Assembly (NCBI GenBank): GCA_002502785.1
Contig: DAQG01000103.1
Span: 1 to 54,143 of the forward strand
Origin: Methanothrix harundinacea
GTDB taxonomy: Archaea > Halobacteriota > Methanosarcinia > Methanotrichales > Methanotrichaceae
Direction: 5' to 3'
DNA length: 54,143 nt
Made by a program: the position numbers and the translations under genes. Within the stretch, counting starts at the first letter, position 1; each line of letters opens with the position of its first letter. This document shows, one piece after another, positions 26,122-34,706 of the stretch. The notes below the pieces were generated by a model, which was not told the DNA's origin, searched no databases, and worked only from the letters and a program-made list of their open reading frames with translations.

Positions 26122-27321
26122 TCAGAGCTGGCCCCGGAAGGCCCGATCCAGCACCGACGGGAGGAGCGCGTCCAGCACCTCCGCCGTCCGGACCTGGTGT
26201 CTCTTGAGCCCGTCAACTTGGGCCTGGAGATCGTCGAGGCGGGCGACGATGCGGCGCTGTTCGTCGAGGGTGGGATAAAATATCTCGAATGCCTTTAGCT
26301 GCCTTTGATTAATTGTAGCAAGATTCGTTGTTTGTTTTGAAGCCGCTTGAAAATACGCTTTCCCGTAGGGAGATCCGATTAGTGCGCAGAGATAGTCTGG
26401 ATCGAATTCATCGAGGTTAACACGAACACGAAATATATGGTTTTGGTGAATACAATTTTATATTTCGCAATGCCAAACAGTTCCTCTGCCCAGTTTGTCC
26501 CAATCCCCACCTTCTGTGAGGAGAATATCTCCAGACTGCAGCTGCCATTTATCACGTTCATCTTCTAAAATTTCAATAGTTTTTATGGTCTTTAGGTCGA
26601 GATATCCATCTTGTACGTTAGCAACACGTAAATATGGTAATTTGATAGTGGGCCCTCTCAATTTCCGCCCTAATGTAACGCCTGATTGGATATCAGCTAT
26701 TTCACCAAGCGTAATGTTTCTCCATTTTTTCATATGTTCTTTGTTAAAAAGAGCGTTTTTAGCTGAGGATAAAACCACCTCCCCCTCCTCCGCCGCCTGC
26801 CGCCGGAGCTTCTGCGCCTCCTCGATCTTGGCGGCCAGCTCCTCGATCCGCGCCACAAGCCGGCGCTGCTCGTCGAGGGGCGGGAGGGGGATTTCTATTT
26901 CCAAGAAACGCTCTGGCCGAATTCGGTTCTTTCCGCTAGTACCGCGCGACTTATCGTCACACTGACTCCAGAAGCCTGGTGTTTTTGTGAACCAATGGAA
27001 CCAGCGAGGCAGTATTTTCTCTCTGAAAGGAGCAAACGTTGGAAATTCATTCGACCCATAGCAGCCTGCAAGATCCTCCGTGACGACGGCGACGCTACCA
27101 TTTCGCGCCCATATCTTATTTACGATGACATCGTCGGCTTCAACGCATGATAGCGTTTTATATCTCGTTTGACTTCCGTCAAGTGATTCACGTTCGTAGG
27201 CCCCCATCCCCCAAAGTTTGACGCCAATCTGTCTGTACACCTTTCCGGGAACAACATCTTCCCGGCGTTCTATGGGCTGTAAAATCTCGTTAAGGAGGAC
27301 TGCTGGCCAGTCGGCGCTCAT
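26122..27321 (-). pseudogene. hsdS: type I restriction specificity subunit HsdS with in-frame UAA
   Basis: Two target-recognition domains and two conserved helical repeats are present over 399 codons. The first repeat is EIPLPPLDEQRRLVARIEEL, the second FYPTLDEQRRIVARLDDLQ, and the end DRAFRGQL is typical of HsdS. Within the second recognition domain (after GRGTVWHCEI) the frame meets TAA at 26458-26460 and then continues without shift into NCIHQNHIFRVRVNLDEF, a conserved HsdS segment. The lesion is therefore a nonsense substitution. The truncated product keeps only the first half and would not be expected to pair normally. The second domain is AT-richer than the rest. Confidence 0.85.
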
Positions 27322-28903
27322 CTCTCCCCTTCCCCCAGCACCTGCTTTATCTCGTCCATGATTTCGATGATCCGCTCCTCCTTTGCGAGGATGCTCTCCA
27401 CCAGCTTCTCGGGCGGGAGGTGCTTCAGCTTCTCGCCGCCGTCAGGGTTCTTGATGTCCAGGTTCGCCGAGACGAGGCTTCCCGACTCGTCGTACTTCAG
27501 GACGTCCTCGACGGAAACCCGCCAGGCCCGGTCGTTCTCGCTCTCTTCGCGGTCCTTCCACCACGCCAGGAGGGGCGCGAACTCCTCGAACGAGAGGGGC
27601 TTCGTCTTGGTGTAGTTCTTCCTCCCTTCGGGGAGGGGGTGCTCGTAGTACCAGATCTCTTTGGTGGGGCCGGATCGGTCGAAGAAGAGGAGGTTTGTGG
27701 GGATGTTGGTGTAGGGGGCGAAGACCCCGTTCGGAAGCCTCACGATCGTGTGGAGGTTGAACTCCTTCAGAAGCTCCTCCTTGATCCGAGCGGCTACCCC
27801 GTCGCCGAATAACGTTCCGTTCGGAACGACGACGGCGGCCCTGCCGGGCTTGGGATGGCGCCGGAGCCGCCTCATGATCAGCTGGAGGAAGAGGAGGGCC
27901 GTCTCCGCCGTCTGCTTGTCGTCGGGAAAGTTCGTCAATATCCCCGCTCCTCCTCGCCCCCGAAGGGGGGGTTCGTCAGAATCACGTCCACCCGCTGCCC
28001 CTCGCCGATCTCCCTCAGGTTGAACCGGAGGCTGTTCTCCGAATCAATCTCCGGCGACTCCATGCCGTGGAGGAGCAGGTTCATCTGGCAGAGCATGTAC
28101 GGGAGCGGCTTTGCCTCCCCTCCGAAGATGCTCCTCTTCTGGAGGACTTCCCGATCCTCCACCGTCTTGCACTGATTTTCCAGGTGCAGATACGACACCG
28201 CCAAAAACCCGCCCGTCCCGCAGGCGGGGTCCAGGACCATCTCCCCGAGCCTCGGGTCAGCCACCTCCACCATCAGCTTGACGACCGGCCTCGGGGTGTA
28301 AAACTCCCCCGAATCCCCGGCAGAGTCCCTCATCTCCTTCAGCATCGACTCGTAGAGGTGGCCCATGACGTGGATCTCCTCCGAGGAGTCGAAGCGGATC
28401 TCGTTCACCTTGTTGATCACGTCCCGGAGGAGATAGCCGCTGATCATCCGGTTGTTGGTGTCTCTGAAGACCTCGGCGATGACGTCCCGCCGGTCCCGCC
28501 CCTCGGAGCCGTGCAAACCTCTCAGATAGGCAAAGAGCCCCGGCCCCCTCTTCCCATCGGGCCGGACCGCCTCGTCGTTGTTTATGAAGGAGATCAGCTC
28601 CGGGCCGCTTATCCCGCCCGGATCTGCGGCCCAGTCCCTCCACCGATAGAGCCGCTCGATGGCGGGCACAAACCTCTCGCCCCGGATCTGCGCTTCAGTC
28701 TCCCGAATCCTCTCGGTGTCGTCGAGAAACTTGAGAAACATCACCCAGACCAGCATCGGCAAACGGTCCAGCTCCCCGCTCAGCCCCTTGTCCTTCCTCA
28801 TGATGTCCCGCGCCGACTTCACGATGCTTCCAAGCCTCTGGGCCGTCGTCAGGGGCCGGTCCCCTCTCTCCCCTCTCCTTTCGCTCGTCCTTCTTCGCGC
28901 CAT
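27318..28903 (-). pseudogene. hsdM: type I restriction methyltransferase HsdM, split by a frameshift
   Basis: HsdM transfers methyl from SAM to adenine. The first part (27935-28903) has the N-terminal helical domain and methylase motifs DPACGTGGFL and LTNPPFGGEEE, then runs into GY-stop. The second part (27318-27938) starts in another frame at NFPDDKQTAETALLFLQLIMR, which is the normal continuation, through to the C-terminal helices. Adding one G in the C4 run on the plus strand (27942-27945) gives GEEERGILTNFPDD and one full protein of about 528 residues. It overlaps the start of hsdS by 4 nt. Confidence 0.87.
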
Positions 28904-28915
28904 CGCTATCCTCGC

Positions 28916-31306
28916 CTACACCGCATACAAGAGCGACTGTAACTGCCTGACCGCCTCCCTTAACCTTTCCGGTCCGCCGAAGAACCCCGATATCTCCATC
29001 ACGTTCCCGTAACCTGAGATCGGCGGAAGCTCCAACGCCTCGGGGATCTCAAACTCTGCTATCCCGTGATCGGCGTACTTTTCGAGCAGCTCCTCCAAAA
29101 CCGCCCTCGCCTCCGGGCCATACCGGTCGAAGAAGTCCTTCTTGTTCTTCCGGAGCTTCTCCGCCCTCTCCCGGCGGGTGAGGAGGGGGGCATCGTAGGC
29201 AAGATGGCAGAGGAGGTCGAAGGGATCGGCCTCCGGCTTTCCCGCCGCCTCCGCCAGCTCATCGAAGTCTATCCCCCTCTCCTCAAGACGAGATATGATC
29301 TCGGCCCGCTCCTCCAGATCCGCCCACTTCTCCTGAAGCTCCGAGGCCGGATAGATCGTCCTCACCTTCTCCGCGGTGTAGTCTGTCAGCTTGACTTTCC
29401 GGAGGAGACTCCCGTCCTCCGCCAGTACGTGGACCACCTGGGCCACGATCTCCACGTACCCGTCGTCGACGTAGTACTTCCGGGGCCCTCCCTCCGGAGG
29501 CTCGAATATCTCCGGCGACCCCGCGCCAGACTCGTCTTCGCCGCCGCCCTCCCCCTCCTCTTCGGGCTGGACGACCTTCTTTGAGCCTCCTTTTGTCCTC
29601 CCCTCCGCATCCATCTCCTCCGTGGTGACGATGGCCGGATCGCCGTCGAACTCGGGATCGGCGAAGAGCTGGGTGGCGCTCCCGGTATAATCCAGAATGC
29701 TGAAGAAGAGCTTGCCGTAATCCTCCCTGACTCGCGTCCCCCTCCCGATGATCTGCTTGAACTCGGTCATGGAGCTGATCACCCTCGCCAGGACCACGTT
29801 CTTGCAGGTCGGGGCGTCAACCCCCGTGGTGAGAAGCTTCGAGGTGGTCAGGATCACAGGAACCCTGCTCTCCACATCCTGAAAGTCGCTGAGATGGCCC
29901 CGCCCCACATCCCCCTCCTCCGAGGTCACCCGACAGACGTAATCCGGATAATCCACCACGAGGTCAGCGTTCAGGTTGTTTATCGCCCTTCGCATCTCGT
30001 CGGCGTGCTCCTGATCGACGCAGAAGACCATCGTCTTTGCGAACCGATCCGTCTCGCTCAAAAAGCCGGTCAGATGACGAGCGATCGCCTCCGTCCTCGC
30101 CCTCAAGGCGATGATCCGATCGAAGTCCCTGGTGCCGTACACCCCGTCGGGGATCTCCCGGCCATACCGGTCGATCTGCCCTTGGGTGGGCCTCCACCCC
30201 TCAGCGTCGTACTCTGTTACCACCCGATGGACCCGGTAAGGCGCGAGAAATCCGTCCTCGATCCCCTGCCGAAGGCTATACTCGTAAACCGGCTTTCCGA
30301 AATATCGATAGGTATCCCGGTTATCCTTCCTCAAGGGCGTCGCCGTCATCCCCAGCTGATAGGACGGCTCGAAGTACTCCAGAATCTCCCGCCAGTTGCT
30401 GTCATCCCGGGCGCTCCCCCGGTGACACTCGTCGATAATGATCAAATCGAAGAAGTCCTTGGGATATTCTTTGTAAAGGCCGGGCCTTCGCTCGTCTTTT
30501 GCGATCGACTGGTAGGTTGAAAAGTAGATGTCCCTGCTCTTCTTCGCCTCGCCCCTCTCGATCTTCCAGCGGGCGTCCCCGAACTTGCCGAAGGTCTTGT
30601 CCTTCGGATCGTCGACCAAAACGTTCCGGTCCGCAAGATAGAGAATCTTAGGGCGATTGAAATCCCCGGCCCGATTCCAGCCTGAATTCCAGAGCTTCCA
30701 GCAGATCTGATAAGCGACGAAGGTCTTTCCCGTCCCCGTCGCCATCGTCAACAAAATCCGCGTCTTCCCGTTCAGGATCGACTGAACAACGCGATTGATG
30801 GCGATCTCCTGATAGTACCGGGGCGTCTTTCCAGCACTGATGTCAAGAAGCGTCAAAAAGCGTTCTGCAACCTTCCCGTCCCCAATCCCTTCATGAGATC
30901 TCAGCCGCAACCAGAGCTGGTCTGGAGTTGGAAACGCATCAAGCTTATTTTCGATCCCGGTGGTATAGTCGAACTCAACGATCCCCTCGCCGTTGGTGGA
31001 ATAGGCAAATTTGAGTCCGAGCATCTCCGCGTACTCCTTTGCCTGCTGCATCCCGTCCCCAGCCGACTTGTAACTCGCCTTTGCCTCGACGACTGCCAGC
31101 GTTAAATCACGAGTGTAACGAAGCAGATAGTCTGCACGCTTCTGTTTGCGCCGCCTGACTCTATTTCCGGTCACGACGATCCGCCCGTCGGTGAACGCCC
31201 TCTGCTCTGCGATGGAATGAGGTGGAACGTCCCAACCTGCTTGAGAGAGCTTAGGGACGATGTATTTTCGACAGGTATCAGCCTCGTTACTCATCGAACC
31301 ATCCAT
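28916..31306 (-). CDS. hsdR: type I restriction endonuclease subunit HsdR
   Basis: A 796-residue protein that translocates and cuts DNA as part of an R2M2S complex. The N-terminal nuclease has ADYLLRYTRDLTLAVVEAKAS (D...ExK). The SF2 motor follows with MATGTGKTFVAYQI, IIIDECHRGSA, and the late helicase motif IGRGTRVRED. The C terminus is the region that contacts HsdM. Unlike hsdM and hsdS, it is intact. Start at 31306 or four codons in at 31294 (MSNEAD). First gene of the hsdR-hsdM-hsdS set, 12 nt before hsdM. Confidence 0.93.
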   Translation of the reverse strand: MDGSMSNEADTCRKYIVPKLSQAGWDVPPHSIAEQRAFTDGRIVVTGNRVRRRKQKRADYLLRYTRDLTLAVVEAKASYKSAGDGMQQAKEYAEMLGLKFAYSTNGEGIVEFDYTTGIENKLDAFPTPDQLWLRLRSHEGIGDGKVAERFLTLLDISAGKTPRYYQEIAINRVVQSILNGKTRILLTMATGTGKTFVAYQICWKLWNSGWNRAGDFNRPKILYLADRNVLVDDPKDKTFGKFGDARWKIERGEAKKSRDIYFSTYQSIAKDERRPGLYKEYPKDFFDLIIIDECHRGSARDDSNWREILEYFEPSYQLGMTATPLRKDNRDTYRYFGKPVYEYSLRQGIEDGFLAPYRVHRVVTEYDAEGWRPTQGQIDRYGREIPDGVYGTRDFDRIIALRARTEAIARHLTGFLSETDRFAKTMVFCVDQEHADEMRRAINNLNADLVVDYPDYVCRVTSEEGDVGRGHLSDFQDVESRVPVILTTSKLLTTGVDAPTCKNVVLARVISSMTEFKQIIGRGTRVREDYGKLFFSILDYTGSATQLFADPEFDGDPAIVTTEEMDAEGRTKGGSKKVVQPEEEGEGGGEDESGAGSPEIFEPPEGGPRKYYVDDGYVEIVAQVVHVLAEDGSLLRKVKLTDYTAEKVRTIYPASELQEKWADLEERAEIISRLEERGIDFDELAEAAGKPEADPFDLLCHLAYDAPLLTRRERAEKLRKNKKDFFDRYGPEARAVLEELLEKYADHGIAEFEIPEALELPPISGYGNVMEISGFFGGPERLREAVRQLQSLLYAV

Positions 31307-31460
31307 TTGTCAGCACTTACGATAAAGCTTTGGTTTGGCTTGCCAAAAACCGCGCAAGGCAAACGTCCCCCATTCAAAGAAGTTGATCGCACCCCTCCAG
31401 GGAATTGTCAGCCAAATAGAGTAGGTCAACCTGGCTTTGAGGGAGGAGGTGCCTGAAGTG

Positions 31461-31646
31461 ATGACGACACTCTGCGATGACACGGCTGCCGATCCCTTCG
31501 CGTATATTATATCAGATCTCGAATTTCTCAAAGGAAATGCTACTTTGAAAAATTCACCCCACATAACCGACGTCGAAAAGACCGCATACGACATAAAAGA
31601 CCGCAAAGTATTTGGATCGACAGTCGAAAAACAGACACTTCATTAA
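31461..31646 (+). CDS. 61-residue hypothetical protein, first gene of a tiny operon
   Basis: ATG 31461 (or the GTG just before it) follows GGGAGGAGGT at 31441-31450, a strong ribosome-binding site. The product has an acidic helix around DPFAYIISDLEFLKGNATL and a C-terminal charged half with no membrane segment. It has a single Cys (TTLCDD). I do not recognise the family. The stop is 20 nt before the start of the His-rich peptide, with that gene's ribosome-binding site in between, so the two are probably translated from one mRNA. Confidence 0.6.
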   Translation: MTTLCDDTAADPFAYIISDLEFLKGNATLKNSPHITDVEKTAYDIKDRKVFGSTVEKQTLH

Positions 31647-31666
31647 AATGAAAAGAGGTGATTAGC

Positions 31667-31783
31667 ATGTGTTGTCATTCCAAGGATAAACACGAGCACC
31701 CCCACATGCACGAGGGCGAGAAGCACACACACGAGCACATCCACGACGAGAAACACGAGCACGGTCACAAGTGTTGCCACTGA
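31667..31783 (+). CDS. 38-residue His/Cys-rich putative metal-binding peptide
   Basis: ATG 31667 follows AGAGGTGATT with good spacing and reads 38 codons to a TGA. Thirteen residues are histidine and four are cysteine. Most His fall in alternating HxH runs (positions 9-15, 20-26, 30-34), and the ends mirror each other: CCH near the N terminus and CCH at the very C terminus. Glu, Asp and Lys fill most of the rest. Such composition binds transition metals (Ni, Co, Zn, Cu); the function is inference. No similar protein is known to me at this size and symmetry. It lies between hsdR and pepD on the opposite strand, too short for usual gene finding. Confidence 0.75.
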   Translation: MCCHSKDKHEHPHMHEGEKHTHEHIHDEKHEHGHKCCH

Positions 31784-31811
31784 AGAGGGAACGTTCTGAT
31801 CAAACGGAAAT

Positions 31812-31877
31812 GGGCCCCGCCCCATCAATGCGAGGCCCTCGATTTCATCAATTTTATCATTTTCATCAATTTTATCG
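31812..31877 (+). terminator. possible terminator with T-rich 18-nt tandem repeat
   Basis: Downstream of the His-rich peptide a weak GGGCC/GGCCC inverted repeat is followed by two copies of TTTCATCAATTTTATC in an 18-nt period. The T-rich tracts fit archaeal termination signals. The repeat may simply be low-complexity sequence. Confidence 0.35.
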
Positions 31878-31892
31878 CAATTCCTTCGAGAA

Positions 31893-33368
31893 CTATTCCA
31901 TCTCCGCGATCTTCTCCAGCGCCGCGATGACGAACCTGTAAAACTCATCCACCGCCGAGATCTTCACCCTCTCGTTCGGAGAGTGAGGGTGCTCGATGGT
32001 CGTTCCCAGAGAGACCATCTCCATATCCGGAATCTTCTCCCCGATGATCCCCATCTCCAACCCAGCGTGAATCGACCTCACTTCCGGCTCGCGGCCGAAG
32101 AGGTCTCTGTGGGCCGACTTGCAGGCCGCTAGGAGCTTAGAGTCAAGCTTCGGCGACCTTCCAGGATACCTGTCCCCCCTCTCAACCTTCGCTCCCGCAA
32201 GCCTCGCCACGGCCCGAATCCTTCCCGTCATCGTCTTCAGGCCGACTCTCGACGACGACCGAGAAGCGAGCTGAAAGAATATGTGATCCTCCTCGGTCCA
32301 GACCACCGAGAGGTTCGTCGAGGTCTCGACGAGGTCCGTAATCTCAGGACTCCACCGGATGATCCCGTTCGGCAGAGCCCTGATCAGATTTATGGCCCTT
32401 TTTGAGTCCTCCAGAGATGCAACTCTCTCGGGAAGCACCAGGGGCGAGACCTCCACCACTAGGCCTGGATCGACCTTCCTGTACTCCTCCTGGAGGGCGC
32501 GGCCGACCGCCTCCGCCAGGGACCGAAACTTCTCCGACTTCTCCCGAGGAAGGACGATGTGGGCCTCAGCCTCCCTGGGTATCGCGTTGTGCTTGTCCCC
32601 GCCCCTGATGGAGGCAAGGCTGAAGGGAACTTTTTCCCCAGCCTCCCATAGTAGCTGGCCGAGGAGCTTGATGGCGTTTCCCCTCTCTAGATGGATATCG
32701 ACGCCGGAGTGACCCCCCTTCAATCCCTTGAGGACGACTTCGAAGGCCGCCGGACCGTCCCCACCCTCGATCCCCGGTCGCACCCATCGAATGGGTAGGC
32801 GTAGGTGAGAGGTCTCGCCGCCGGCACACCCTACGTAGACTGAGTGGGGGTCGTCGGTGTCCAGGTTGATCAGCATCTTTGCTCCGATCTCCTCCTCCTG
32901 AAGTCCCCTCGCCCCGGACATTCCATCCTCCTCGTCGACGGTGAATAAAAGCTCCAGGGGACCGTGGACGGCCTTTGGATCTTCGAGGATGGCGAGGGCC
33001 GCTGCAACCCCGATCCCGTTGTCGGCGCCCAGGGTGGTGCCTCTCGCTGAGACGTAGCCCTCCTCGATCCTGACCTCGATGGGGTCGGTTGAGAAATCGT
33101 GATCGACGTCCTTGTTCTTCTCGCAGACCATGTCAAGGTGGGACTGGAGGAGGACTTGGGGTGAGCTCTCCATTCCGGGGCTCGCTGGCTTTCTGACCAC
33201 GACGTTTCCGGCATCGTCCCTCTCGCAATCGAGCCAAAGCCGCCTTGCAACAGAGACAACGTAGTCCGCCGCCCTCTCCTCGTGCTTGGAACACCGGGGA
33301 ATCTTCCTGATTTCGTTGAAATGCCCCCAGAGAATCTGGGGCTCCATGCCGCCGAGATCGTTTCTCAT
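31893..33368 (-). CDS. pepD: aminoacyl-histidine dipeptidase PepD-like (M20)
   Basis: A 491-residue M20 metallopeptidase that hydrolyses dipeptides such as carnosine-like Xaa-His. The first zinc ligand motif is LQSHLDMVCEKN, the bridging aspartate is in LGADNGIGVAAA, and the catalytic Glu is in FTVDEEDGMSGARGL. Late glycines and SIHAGLEMGI give the conserved His. The dimerisation lobe sits between about residues 200 and 370. An upstream TTG lengthens the frame to 33395, but ATG 33368 has the better GGTGAG ribosome-binding site. The His-rich peptide is adjacent and convergent, though a link is speculative. Confidence 0.88.
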   Translation of the reverse strand: MRNDLGGMEPQILWGHFNEIRKIPRCSKHEERAADYVVSVARRLWLDCERDDAGNVVVRKPASPGMESSPQVLLQSHLDMVCEKNKDVDHDFSTDPIEVRIEEGYVSARGTTLGADNGIGVAAALAILEDPKAVHGPLELLFTVDEEDGMSGARGLQEEEIGAKMLINLDTDDPHSVYVGCAGGETSHLRLPIRWVRPGIEGGDGPAAFEVVLKGLKGGHSGVDIHLERGNAIKLLGQLLWEAGEKVPFSLASIRGGDKHNAIPREAEAHIVLPREKSEKFRSLAEAVGRALQEEYRKVDPGLVVEVSPLVLPERVASLEDSKRAINLIRALPNGIIRWSPEITDLVETSTNLSVVWTEEDHIFFQLASRSSSRVGLKTMTGRIRAVARLAGAKVERGDRYPGRSPKLDSKLLAACKSAHRDLFGREPEVRSIHAGLEMGIIGEKIPDMEMVSLGTTIEHPHSPNERVKISAVDEFYRFVIAALEKIAEME

Positions 33369-33424
33369 CCTCTCACCCTCGCCATTTTTGTACAAAAACG
33401 CAACTATAGATAAATGGTGATCGT

Positions 33425-33706
33425 ATGAATCGGATGATGCTTGCGGTCGACGATCCCCTCAAGGTGGGGGAGACGACCCTCATACCCGTGGCAGAGGTCT
33501 TCACATTCTCGAAGGTGCTGGGCGAGAAGGCCGCCTTTGCCGGGGGAAAAAGGGCAAAAGCCGTGGTCGTAGTCGGGCCCCGGGGGGCTGTAGCCCTGAA
33601 CGTCGAGGGCGAGTTTGTATCCCTCAACGAGCTTATGAACGAAGTTTCGGGGCTGAAAGAGCTGGTGGCCGAGGCTCAAAGTTTCGAGGTCCGGGGCAAA
33701 GGATAG
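33425..33706 (+). CDS. small protein, possibly GerW/YtfJ-like
   Basis: The 93-residue protein has GETTLIPVAEVFTF followed by AKAVVVVGPRGAVALNVEG, resembling in order the GerW/YtfJ family of small beta-strand proteins, though lacking the glycine-rich patch, so the match is tentative. A CTATAGATAAAT box is about 15-20 nt before ATG 33425. It is divergent from pepD and 27 nt before the DUF166 gene, with which it may be co-transcribed. No role can be assigned. Confidence 0.6.
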   Translation: MNRMMLAVDDPLKVGETTLIPVAEVFTFSKVLGEKAAFAGGKRAKAVVVVGPRGAVALNVEGEFVSLNELMNEVSGLKELVAEAQSFEVRGKG

Positions 33707-33733
33707 ATACGATGGTCAACTAAATGGAGAAGT

Positions 33734-34570
33734 ATGAAGGTCGTGGTCTTCTACAACGGCGAGTTCGGAAAAACTCTCATCGGAAACCTGATCAACTTCT
33801 CGAGCTTCTGCATATCCTGTGGCGACGCCTGCACCCTCTGCAAGTCGGGAAAGTACAGCATGGCCGAAGACCTCGTCTCCGTCATCGAGATGCCGGACCC
33901 AGAGACCCTCGACGCCTTTCTCGATGACGTCGAGCCCTACATCCCTCCAGGTATACCCGATGCAGATATCGCCATCGTCGTCAACGTCCACCCCGACATA
34001 ATCTTCGGCCTTCTCCCCATCCTGAAAGAGAAGGGGTACAAAGGAATCATTGGAGGGTCCGAGAGCCCAAAGGAGCCACCCCTGGGCCTGAGGACCCAGA
34101 TCGAGGAGGAGGCAAAAAAGCTAGACATCGAAGCATCCTTCGCCAAGCCTTTCTGCAATCTTCGGCCCGATCCCGCAAAGCCGAACATTGCAGCCTTCAT
34201 GGATAAAGCCCACTTCGGCGAGCCCCGAATCGAAATTCTCACCCAGAAAAGCAGGGAGGGAAAGGAGACGATCCTGGCCGCCAACGTCGTCAGGAGTGCT
34301 CCTTGCGGCTCCACCTGGTACGTCGCCAAGAGGATGACGGGCCTTGAGACCGACCAGGAGGACCTTCGAGAGAGGATCTCGGAAGCCCATCACGCTTACC
34401 CCTGCACCGCCAGCATGGACCAGGACCCTGAACTTAAGGACACCATCCTCCACAAGGCGGGCTACATCATAAGAGAGGCGGTGGAGGACGCGGTCAAGAG
34501 GGCGAAGCAGTCGGAATGGAAGGACACCGGGACCTTCTCTGGCTCTGGAAGGCCACCGGTCTCCAGATGA
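33734..34570 (+). CDS. DUF166 family protein
   Basis: This 278-residue protein matches the methanogen DUF166 family, once annotated as thymidylate synthase in some genomes, an assignment not supported by conserved TS motifs here. A cysteine cluster appears early, SSFCISCGDACTLCKSG (four Cys), and again in APCGSTWYVAKR and HHAYPCTASM. These could hold an Fe-S cluster or zinc. Start ATG 33734 follows a GGAGAAG motif. Reaction unknown. Confidence 0.82.
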   Translation: MKVVVFYNGEFGKTLIGNLINFSSFCISCGDACTLCKSGKYSMAEDLVSVIEMPDPETLDAFLDDVEPYIPPGIPDADIAIVVNVHPDIIFGLLPILKEKGYKGIIGGSESPKEPPLGLRTQIEEEAKKLDIEASFAKPFCNLRPDPAKPNIAAFMDKAHFGEPRIEILTQKSREGKETILAANVVRSAPCGSTWYVAKRMTGLETDQEDLRERISEAHHAYPCTASMDQDPELKDTILHKAGYIIREAVEDAVKRAKQSEWKDTGTFSGSGRPPVSR

Positions 34571-34706
34571 TCCCCGGAACTAATATGAAAGAGGTATGAA
34601 AGAGTCATGGAAGAGGTTTGAGATCTGGTAGCCGACCCGCCGCCGAGAGTCGAAATTCCGGCAAAAAAGACAAAATCTTTATTTTGTCCTCGCCATTTAC
34701 TGTTCC

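Noticed and set aside
26458..26460. Recoding of the HsdS stop as an amino acid
   Set aside because: The codon is UAA; methanogen recoding uses UAG (pyrrolysine) or UGA (selenocysteine).
28067..28942. Plus-strand open frame of about 291 codons
   Set aside because: Antisense to hsdM; Pro/His/Leu-rich, no motifs, produced by high GC3 on the real strand.
31310..31606. 98-codon minus-strand frame upstream of hsdR
   Set aside because: Antisense to the 61-residue gene, which has a strong ribosome-binding site; no protein-like features on the minus strand.
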